A stretch of 31,485 bases of DNA from positions 1 to 31,485 of the forward strand of contig CALWTN010000032.1 in NCBI GenBank assembly GCA_944384475.1, given 5' to 3'. A program made the position numbers and the translations under genes. Of the stretch, positions 25,737 to 31,485 are shown one piece after another (position 1 is the first letter of the stretch; each line of letters starts with the position of its first letter). The notes beneath the pieces are model-generated. The model did not search any database. It was not told the DNA's origin and saw only the letters and a list, made by a program, of their open reading frames with translations. The stretch is from an uncultured Clostridia bacterium (GTDB taxonomy: Bacteria > Bacillota > Clostridia > Christensenellales > UBA1242).

Positions 25737-25958
25737 ATGAAAAAAGAAAACGCAAATTTAATCACAAAAGATATGACTATTAAAAAGGTTTTAGAAATTG
25801 ACGAAACGCTTGCTGATGTTTTAATGGGTTTTGGCATGCACTGCATTTTTTGCCCGATGAGCCAAATGGAAACATTGCAAGAGGCAGCACAAGTTCATGA
25901 AATTGATGTAGACTTTTTAATTAAAAAACTAAACGAAAATGTAAAAAAGAGGAAATAA
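25737..25958 (+). CDS. DUF1858 / hybrid-cluster-protein-associated redox disulfide protein
   Basis: A 73-aa single-domain protein. The conserved pattern is an N-terminal MTIKKVLEI helix, then GFGMHCIFCP with the redox CxxC pair (C36 and C39), then SQMETLQEAAQVHEID. This domain is common in strict anaerobes, alone or next to hybrid cluster protein (prismane); its biochemical role is not established but a redox disulfide is expected. No hybrid cluster gene is in view. The start is placed at 25737 because the promoter's -10 box ends seven bases before it; an upstream extension to 25701 would begin inside the -35 box. The stop codon sits in the terminator hairpin. Confidence 0.88.
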   Translation: MKKENANLITKDMTIKKVLEIDETLADVLMGFGMHCIFCPMSQMETLQEAAQVHEIDVDFLIKKLNENVKKRK

Positions 25959-25971
25959 TTCCTCTTTTTTT
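25943..25971. terminator. Bidirectional intrinsic terminator
   Basis: Perfect 12-bp stem AAAAAAGAGGAA / TTCCTCTTTTTT with a four-base loop. It ends both the DUF1858 gene, whose TAA covers the loop, and the convergent LTA-synthase-like gene. Confidence 0.92.
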
Positions 25972-28132
25972 AAATATATTCTCTAAGCTCACGATATAAA
26001 TCGTATTCATAAAGTCCAGTCATTCTCTGCCATTTGTTGAAATATTTTTGTGCGCTCAATTTAAAGTTTGCCACGTCTTCTTCTGTCACGCCAGGTTGAA
26101 CGTATTTAATTTGATTGCCGTCATCTGAGAAGATCTCGCCATTAAAAATACCACTGGAAGGAGAAATCATAGCGTTGTTTAACAACCTTTCGCCCTCTTC
26201 ATTTTGACAATAGATTGGATAACCTAAATATGCACCTGGCAAATAGTCAATACCCAAAAGATTTAATATTGAAACTGTAAGATCAAAAGTTTGAGTAAAA
26301 TCGGTCACATAATGCGAATTATTTTGCAAAACCTCGTCAGTAATTTTTGTGGAGTATATGAATGCAGGTTGGCAATATCTGTTAGGATCAAACTCGCCAT
26401 ACGAATTGCTCATCTGTCCAACTTGCGCCCAATGGTATGGCTTGCCCATTATTTTTTCATAAGTTCCATCATAATAAAGATTTTTATAAACCTTGTCTTC
26501 TCCATTGTAGTAGGAGTTGTGGTCGCCATAGAACACGATCACAGTGTCTTTAAATCGCCCTTCTAAAATAAGATTGTAGATTAAATAAGCAACAGCCATT
26601 TCTGTATCCACCGCACCGGCAAGTTCGGTGGTGACATAGCCGTTCCACAAATCAGCATCCTGCCCGATGTCATAAGGCATTCTCAGCCAAGCATCACTTT
26701 GCTCAACCACAGGATAGTATTCTTCAAGCGTCCAGTCATAATCATATGGGCCGTGTGTTGCAACTGTTGTAAAAAATGATAGATATGGTTTGTCAGTGTC
26801 TGTATGAGTAAAATCATCATAGTAAAGTTGCATAAAGGCACTATCCTTTGCGCCTTCTCCAAGCAAATCGCTTGTGTAGTCTTCAAGCTTGGTCATATCT
26901 TCTTTAAACATAAGCTCCTGAAAGCCATATTTTTTATTAACCACGCCACGCCTATAAAAATCTCGCAGCCACGTGTGGAAATATGAAGTCTCGTAACCCC
27001 GCTCGTTTAACATATTTGGCAAAGTAAAGCCAAAATCGTTGTCAACGTAAATTTTGCTTGTGTCGGTGTAGCTGACTTTAAATGGATAACTGCCCAGCAT
27101 GACGCTATGCTCTGCATAATCAGTTTGAGATTTTGAATGATAGTTCATAAGCGTCAGCCCAACTTCTTGCTCGGTTAAATCTGAATAATTCAAACTTGTG
27201 CGAGCAAATTTGTAAGTGCCGTCTTCATTTGGCGTAAAATCATAAAAATATTCACCGTTTGCAACGTCAAGCTTGCTTAAATCAACACCATTTGCAAGCG
27301 AATAAAGCACTGGCGTAAGTTCTTCGTTGATCATAAACCATTCAAAACTTTCAGCCATGATCACAACCACATCATCGCCTTCGCAAACGTTGTATAAAAT
27401 TTGCTGCGTTGGCTGATATTCTTCAGTCAAGAGTTGCTGCATGCTTTCTTCTTTGCTTATCGTGCTTTTTTCGTAATTGAACAGCCTTCTAAACATGTCT
27501 TCAATATAATAACCATACGTTCCAAACTTTTTGACGCTTGAAGTTGCAACATAAAAGGTGGAGTGCAAGGAAGCATCCGCAATCACACTTTCACTGCTTG
27601 TTGTTTTTGCAGAAACAGAGCCCTGTTCTGCCGAATAGCCCAACACCGAGACAAGCGCCAACAAACTTAGTGCAAACGCTTGCGTGCGCAAGTTAAATTT
27701 TTTGCGCTCTGCTTGCGGCTCTTTAAGTTTGGTTATGGCAACCAAACTGAAAACAAAGATTGCGACTATTGGAATAAAAAACGCCAGCGACCACAAATCG
27801 AACATGTTTCCTTCCAAAACCTGCGCCGTTTCGCCAGTCAGGTTGAACATATCAAAACAAAAAACCGAAGAGACATTGCGATAAACGCAAAAGTTGGCGT
27901 AAGAAATAACAATTTGAAAACCTATAATTAAGGTTGTGACAGCATTTCTTAACCATTGATATGGCAAAATATAAATAATCAGCGCAAAAAATAAAATCAG
28001 CGCCAAATCAAAAACAAAGTATTGAGGAAATATTCCCCATCCAAAATACACAAACACAAACATTTCAATAACGATTGCAAACAGAGCATAATCAATGCTT
28101 GTGAACAACGCTTTTTTAAATGAATTTTTCAT
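25970..28132 (-). CDS. LTA-synthase-family membrane sulfatase / phosphoglycerol transferase
   Basis: A 720-aa protein with about five membrane helices in the first 170 residues and an extracellular sulfatase-fold domain from about 250. Family landmarks are VVIMAESFEWF with the metal-binding Glu near 261, SQTDYAEH with the probable nucleophile Thr at about 337, FFTTVATHGPYDYDW, and VFYGDHNSYYNG with the metal-binding Asp and His at about 537-538. LtaS-type enzymes move glycerol-phosphate from phosphatidylglycerol onto lipoteichoic acid; related enzymes modify other glycans, so the precise substrate is open. The start at 28132 is chosen because a TATATT -10 box ends seven bases before it; a longer form to 28171 would include that promoter. 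It lies downstream of hflX with its own promoter. Confidence 0.88.
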   Translation of the reverse strand: MKNSFKKALFTSIDYALFAIVIEMFVFVYFGWGIFPQYFVFDLALILFFALIIYILPYQWLRNAVTTLIIGFQIVISYANFCVYRNVSSVFCFDMFNLTGETAQVLEGNMFDLWSLAFFIPIVAIFVFSLVAITKLKEPQAERKKFNLRTQAFALSLLALVSVLGYSAEQGSVSAKTTSSESVIADASLHSTFYVATSSVKKFGTYGYYIEDMFRRLFNYEKSTISKEESMQQLLTEEYQPTQQILYNVCEGDDVVVIMAESFEWFMINEELTPVLYSLANGVDLSKLDVANGEYFYDFTPNEDGTYKFARTSLNYSDLTEQEVGLTLMNYHSKSQTDYAEHSVMLGSYPFKVSYTDTSKIYVDNDFGFTLPNMLNERGYETSYFHTWLRDFYRRGVVNKKYGFQELMFKEDMTKLEDYTSDLLGEGAKDSAFMQLYYDDFTHTDTDKPYLSFFTTVATHGPYDYDWTLEEYYPVVEQSDAWLRMPYDIGQDADLWNGYVTTELAGAVDTEMAVAYLIYNLILEGRFKDTVIVFYGDHNSYYNGEDKVYKNLYYDGTYEKIMGKPYHWAQVGQMSNSYGEFDPNRYCQPAFIYSTKITDEVLQNNSHYVTDFTQTFDLTVSILNLLGIDYLPGAYLGYPIYCQNEEGERLLNNAMISPSSGIFNGEIFSDDGNQIKYVQPGVTEEDVANFKLSAQKYFNKWQRMTGLYEYDLYRELREYI

Positions 28133-28139
28133 CTCTAAG

Positions 28140-28168
28140 AATATACCACAAAATAATTTTATTTTAAA
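28140..28168 (-). promoter_or_regulatory. Promoter of the LTA-synthase-like gene, leaderless type
   Basis: On the minus strand TTTAAA (28163-28168), 17 bases, TATATT (28140-28145), then seven bases to the ATG. No Shine-Dalgarno site is present. Confidence 0.65.
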
Positions 28169-28195
28169 CAAAAATCATCAATTTTTTTAAAATTA

Positions 28196-29299
28196 TTACA
28201 AATTATCAAGATTTTGTTTGATGATGCGCTTTAAATCGTCTATGCCCTCTTTAGTTTTGGTGGAAATGTAAATTTCATTAGCACCAAGTTTTTCTCTCGC
28301 TGGCAAAAGGTCGCATTTATTAAACGCAACAATCCTGTTTTTTGTTGCACCGATGCTGTCAAGCACACTGTTTGTAACTTTCATCGATTCGATATAATAT
28401 TTTTCTTTGTCATCAGTCAAAGAAGTTGCCGATGGATCGACAACATGCAAAATAAGATCAGCCTGCTTTGCCTCTTCCAGTGTGGAAGCAAACGCCTCGA
28501 CAAGTTCATGCGGCAGATCAGAAATAAACCCAACCGTATCAGTCAACATCACCGTTTCGCCATCCAAATACAGTTTTCTGCTGGTTGTATCCAATGTGGC
28601 AAAATATTTGTCCTTAACATAGATGTCCTCTCTTGTCAACACATTTAACAAACTGCTTTTACCAGCGTTTGTGTAGCCCACTATTGCAACACGTTTAATA
28701 GCATTTTTTTCACGCTCACGCCTGTTGACGTTTCGCTGCTCTTTTATTTTTGCAATTTGCTTTTTAAGAGAATCTATCTCTTTTTCAAGCAAACGCCTGT
28801 CAAGTTCAAGTTTGGTTTCTCCCGGCCCACGCATTCCCACGCTGCCGCTGCCATATCTGCCGCTCGATCCTTTAATCTGCGCAAGACGAGGAAGGTTATA
28901 TAAATTTTGCGCTAATCTTACTTGCAATTTTGCCTCGTTGGTTTTTGCGCCTTTTGCAAAGATATCCAAAATCAAACCCACTCTGTCAATAACCCTTGTA
29001 CCAAAGGCATCACTAAGATTTTTAATCTGTGAGCTTACAAGTTTGTAATCCACAATCACCACATCCACAGGATGCTGTTGCAAATATTCTTTAATCTCCT
29101 CCACCTTGCCGCTGCCAATCACTGTTGCACGATTAAACTCTTTTATTGTTTGCGAAAAAACTCCTTCCACCTCTAAATCAGTGGAAGCAGCCAATCTTGT
29201 AATTTCATCAATCTTTCGGTTTTTGCTTTCGCCTTTTTTTGTTAAAACAACCACCAAAAGCGCTTTTTCTCTTTGTTTTTCAGTGCTGTAAGTCTTCAT
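28196..29299 (-). CDS. hflX: GTPase HflX, ribosome-splitting factor
   Basis: A 367-aa protein of normal family length. The N-terminal HflX domain has GSGKVEEIKEYL (about 62-73) and GPGETKLELDRR (about 158-169), followed by a coiled linker (about 170-200). The GTPase domain has G1 GYTNAGKS (208-215), G3 DTVG (254-257) and G4 NKCD (327-330). HflX binds the 50S subunit and splits stalled ribosomes in heat or antibiotic stress. The ATG at 29297-29299 lies six bases after a perfect extended -10 (TGATATAAT) and has no Shine-Dalgarno site, so the transcript is probably leaderless. The -10 overlaps the stop codon of the upstream lipoprotein gene. Confidence 0.97.
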   Translation of the reverse strand: MKTYSTEKQREKALLVVVLTKKGESKNRKIDEITRLAASTDLEVEGVFSQTIKEFNRATVIGSGKVEEIKEYLQQHPVDVVIVDYKLVSSQIKNLSDAFGTRVIDRVGLILDIFAKGAKTNEAKLQVRLAQNLYNLPRLAQIKGSSGRYGSGSVGMRGPGETKLELDRRLLEKEIDSLKKQIAKIKEQRNVNRREREKNAIKRVAIVGYTNAGKSSLLNVLTREDIYVKDKYFATLDTTSRKLYLDGETVMLTDTVGFISDLPHELVEAFASTLEEAKQADLILHVVDPSATSLTDDKEKYYIESMKVTNSVLDSIGATKNRIVAFNKCDLLPAREKLGANEIYISTKTKEGIDDLKRIIKQNLDNL

Positions 29300-29305
29300 G
29301 CTGAC

Positions 29306-29314
29306 ATTATATCA
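29306..29314 (-). promoter_or_regulatory. Extended -10 promoter of hflX that contains the upstream gene's stop codon
   Basis: TGATATAAT on the minus strand, ending six bases before the hflX ATG. The TAA stop of the lipoprotein gene (29307-29309) is part of the TATAAT hexamer. A weak TTGCAG -35 candidate lies 18 bases upstream, inside the lipoprotein coding region. Confidence 0.75.
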
Positions 29315-29981
29315 CACCCGTGACATCATCTGCAAGCACTTGTGGTTGCGATGTTGAAATAATGACGTTTGCAATCTTGCAATCTGATGAAAGCACGCTG
29401 AAAAGCCAAACTGTCCCGTTTTCTTCTCCCGTCAATTTATCCATAACTCTAAGATAGCACTCGCCTTTAAAATTATTTCCATCGCAAAGCGGCTCTATAA
29501 AATCTTTTAGATGCTGACAGCCAAACTCTATCGCCTTGTCAGATGACACCGCAAAATCTTTAGATTTACACTCCATGTTTGCAGTTTTATCTAAATATGT
29601 CACTTGAATTTGCTCTTGCCCGGTGAGTTTTTTCTGTAAATCAGCCATATGCTTTCCCGTTCGATAATTAAACTCCAAAAGCACTTGGCTTTGCTCTCCG
29701 TCAATGCTGACTTGGCACATTTCGCTTTCTGATGAATCAATCTCAGCCACCAAAAGCGCAAAATCAACTTTTGGCTGGCTTTTTCCGTCATAGATGTAAG
29801 GCTCTTCTCTCTGACCAGAGGCTATTGAAACGTTAAAGTCGTCATTATCAGAATAAAAATACACATCACATCTTTCCGACATGTTGTTTTTAACAAGCGT
29901 CAAGCTGTCCATCTGCCCACATCCCACAAACATTGCAATGCAAACAAAGCACAACGAGCCAATTAGTAATTTTTTTAGCAT
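29307..29981 (-). CDS. Small lipoprotein of unknown function, 224 aa
   Basis: The N-terminus is a lipoprotein signal peptide: basic LKK, a hydrophobic stretch, and the lipobox MFVGC with the lipidated Cys at 21. The mature part is mostly beta-rich and soluble with no domain that I recognise; three or four further cysteines are present (for example SERCDVYF and SEMCQVS). It should face the outside of the membrane. The start ATG has a strong AGGAGG Shine-Dalgarno site, unlike its neighbours. It is divergent from the aldolase gene and lies upstream of hflX, ending inside the hflX promoter. Confidence 0.85.
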   Translation of the reverse strand: MLKKLLIGSLCFVCIAMFVGCGQMDSLTLVKNNMSERCDVYFYSDNDDFNVSIASGQREEPYIYDGKSQPKVDFALLVAEIDSSESEMCQVSIDGEQSQVLLEFNYRTGKHMADLQKKLTGQEQIQVTYLDKTANMECKSKDFAVSSDKAIEFGCQHLKDFIEPLCDGNNFKGECYLRVMDKLTGEENGTVWLFSVLSSDCKIANVIISTSQPQVLADDVTGVI

Positions 29982-30027
29982 AAATTCCTCCTTTGCCTTA
30001 ATTTATGTTTTGTAAAATGCGAAAATG

Positions 30028-30036
30028 TGATATAAT
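30028..30036 (+). promoter_or_regulatory. Extended -10 promoter of the aldolase gene, leaderless type
   Basis: TGATATAAT, the same nine bases as the hflX promoter, ending seven bases before the ATG at 30044. The -35 is weak, as expected for extended -10 promoters. Confidence 0.75.
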
Positions 30037-30043
30037 TTGTCGT

Positions 30044-30964
30044 ATGAAAAAGTTGGATTATTATTTTAAGAAAGCAATAAAAAACGGCTTTGCACTTGGC
30101 GCATTCAATTTTTCAAACCTTGAAACTTTGGTTGCAATTTGCCAAGCCGCAGAAAAAACCAACAGCCCAGTTATGGTGTGTGTAAGCGAAGGCGCAATCA
30201 AGTATATGGGCATAGATTTTGTTGTCTCAATGGCCAAAACAGCAAAAAAACAATACAAAGCGCCAATATTTTTACATTTAGATCATGGGCAATCTTTTGA
30301 AATTTGCGCTTTGGCGGTTGACAAGGGTTTTGACAGCGTGATGATTGATGCAAGCGCCCTGCCTTTTGAAGAAAATGTTAAACTGACCAAACGTGTGGTT
30401 GACTACGCACACAAAAAAGGTGTCTTTGTGGAAGGCGAGCTTGGGCAAATTAAAGGCATCGAAGATGAGCTTTCAAACGATGAAAATCATTTTACAAACC
30501 CATTGCAAGCACAGCAATTTGTGCAAAAAACAGGCGTTGACAGCCTTGCCGTTGCCATTGGAACAAGCCATGGAGCATATAAATTTAATGGCGAAGCAAA
30601 ATTGCGTTTTGACATTTTAAGCGAGATTGAAGCAAAACTGCCATCCTTTCCGCTTGTGCTGCACGGCGCTTCATCAGTAAACCAAGCACATGTAAATCAA
30701 ATTAATAGTTTGGGTGGTGCGCTTGGAAAACCAAAAGGTGTGGATGAAAAATTGACATACATTGCAACAACAAAGCACAACGTTGTTAAAATAAACATCG
30801 ACACAGACTTGCGCATGGCGTTTACTGCGGCAGTAAGAGGCTCTCTAACAGAAAACCCACAAAACTTTGACCCTCGCAAATATTTGCAAGCAGCCAAAGA
30901 CAAAGTGCAGCAAGTGGTTGAGCATAAAATCAAAAATCTTTTAAACAGCAAAAATATGGCATAA
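30044..30964 (+). CDS. fba: Class II fructose-bisphosphate aldolase
   Basis: A 306-aa zinc-dependent aldolase that splits fructose-1,6-bisphosphate in glycolysis, in the cytosol. Key parts are HLDHG (78-82) with catalytic Asp80 and zinc ligand His81, VEGELGQIKG with the Glu at about 132, GTSHGAYK with zinc ligand His176, LHGAS with zinc ligand His207, and NIDTDLR (251-257) for phosphate binding. Tagatose-bisphosphate aldolases share the fold, but no galactitol genes are nearby. The start at 30044 is chosen because an extended -10 ends seven bases before it; an in-frame upstream ATG at 30005 lies before that promoter. A bidirectional terminator follows directly. Confidence 0.95.
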   Translation: MKKLDYYFKKAIKNGFALGAFNFSNLETLVAICQAAEKTNSPVMVCVSEGAIKYMGIDFVVSMAKTAKKQYKAPIFLHLDHGQSFEICALAVDKGFDSVMIDASALPFEENVKLTKRVVDYAHKKGVFVEGELGQIKGIEDELSNDENHFTNPLQAQQFVQKTGVDSLAVAIGTSHGAYKFNGEAKLRFDILSEIEAKLPSFPLVLHGASSVNQAHVNQINSLGGALGKPKGVDEKLTYIATTKHNVVKINIDTDLRMAFTAAVRGSLTENPQNFDPRKYLQAAKDKVQQVVEHKIKNLLNSKNMA

Positions 30965-30965
30965 A

Positions 30966-30990
30966 AAAAGCAAGCATTTCGCTTGCTTTT
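30966..30990. terminator. Bidirectional intrinsic terminator
   Basis: Perfect 10-bp stem AAAAGCAAGC / GCTTGCTTTT with a five-base loop, between the aldolase stop and the convergent right-edge gene. Confidence 0.92.
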
Positions 30991-31485
30991 ATTCTCCCAG
31001 CGTTGGCCCTCCTGCGCTTGTCGTATTCTTTTTTTGCGCTGCCGCTTTGGCAATATCTTTTGCATTATCTTTTGTAGCTTGACTTTCTGAAAGCAAAGCA
31101 CTTTTTTCACTAGGCGTTAACATTTGTTCGTCTTTTTCTTTAAGTTTTACCGCAACTGCTGAGATTGGCGCATATAAAGCTTCAAAGGCTTTCTTTTCTT
31201 CTTCTGTTTCAATATCTTGCAAAGTGCCAACAACTTCTGCCACATTTTGTCCAAAACCCTTCATCACCTTTGATTGCAAAATGTAAGCTTCTGCCAAGGC
31301 CAGAGCTTTGCGGTCTGGATTTGGTTTTTTTAATTGGCCTTTTCTCCACAACGGTTGTTTGCGCAACTGTTTTACAACCTCTTTGGCGAACTTGTCAGCC
31401 TCTTTGGTTGCGCTAAATTTAGTTTTTCCATAATTATTATAAGCATCGTCTTTTAAAAAGCCCAAAGCACGCACGTCTTTAAACG
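30989..31485 (-). CDS. Unknown hydrophilic protein, 5' part cut off by the window edge
   Basis: The frame is open to the window edge, so the true start lies outside; the first visible residues are FKDVRALGFL. About 165 residues are visible. They are charged and helical, rich in Lys, Glu and Ala, with no membrane segment or signal peptide (for example a helix around EADKFAKEVVKQLRKQ). The C-terminal 40 residues look disordered (Ala, Lys, Ser, Gly). I do not recognise a family. It ends in the bidirectional terminator shared with the aldolase gene. Confidence 0.7.
   Translation of the reverse strand, partial: FKDVRALGFLKDDAYNNYGKTKFSATKEADKFAKEVVKQLRKQPLWRKGQLKKPNPDRKALALAEAYILQSKVMKGFGQNVAEVVGTLQDIETEEEKKAFEALYAPISAVAVKLKEKDEQMLTPSEKSALLSESQATKDNAKDIAKAAAQKKNTTSAGGPTLGE

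Noticed and set aside
28133..28171. Longer N-terminus for the LTA-synthase-like protein
   Set aside because: It would include the -10 box and starts in the intergenic region; the first membrane helix fits the shorter start at 28132.
30005..30043. Upstream in-frame ATG that would lengthen the aldolase by 13 residues
   Set aside because: The extension would be encoded by the promoter itself and adds residues not seen at the start of class II aldolases.

Overview
The window looks like the chromosome of a low-GC, Gram-positive anaerobe, most likely an uncultured Clostridia-type Bacillota. The evidence is AT-rich DNA, Firmicutes-type rpoB-rpoC, an LTA-synthase-family membrane sulfatase, lipoprotein signal peptides, a class II aldolase, a hybrid-cluster-associated redox-disulfide protein, and TGA used as a stop (standard code). 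I cannot name a genus. No tRNA, rRNA, CRISPR array, transposase or integrase is visible.

Left region (1-4380): a partial GNAT acetyltransferase, an FkbM methyltransferase, a 59-aa basic protein, dapB (lysine and cell-wall pathway), a convergent YjbQ/UPF0047 enzyme, and an RNHCP zinc-ribbon gene paired with an unknown 179-aa gene. A 240-aa protein with one hydrophobic segment lies convergent to that pair.

Centre (4431-25608, all minus strand): in transcription order, a PRC-barrel protein, a VirB4-type ATPase with its own N-terminal membrane helices, a 3377-aa lipoprotein built of Ig-like and GLUG-type repeat modules, then rpoB and rpoC with their own strong promoter and a structured leader. 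The ATPase-lipoprotein pair stands without relaxase, coupling protein or other type IV secretion genes, and is the best candidate for an undescribed surface or secretion system.

Right region (25701-31485): a DUF1858 redox-disulfide protein, an LTA-synthase-like enzyme, HflX GTPase, a small lipoprotein, class II fructose-bisphosphate aldolase, and a partial unknown gene.

Two themes cut across the window. First, many genes have a sigma-A-like -10 box ending only 6-7 nt before the start codon and no Shine-Dalgarno sequence, so their mRNAs are probably leaderless; others (rpoB, rpoC, VirB4, the giant lipoprotein, YjbQ, FkbM, the small lipoprotein) have clear Shine-Dalgarno sites. Second, gene packing is tight, with bidirectional terminators between convergent genes and stop codons placed inside hairpins or promoters. 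RpoB also carries Gln at the position equivalent to E. coli His526, which predicts natural rifampicin resistance.
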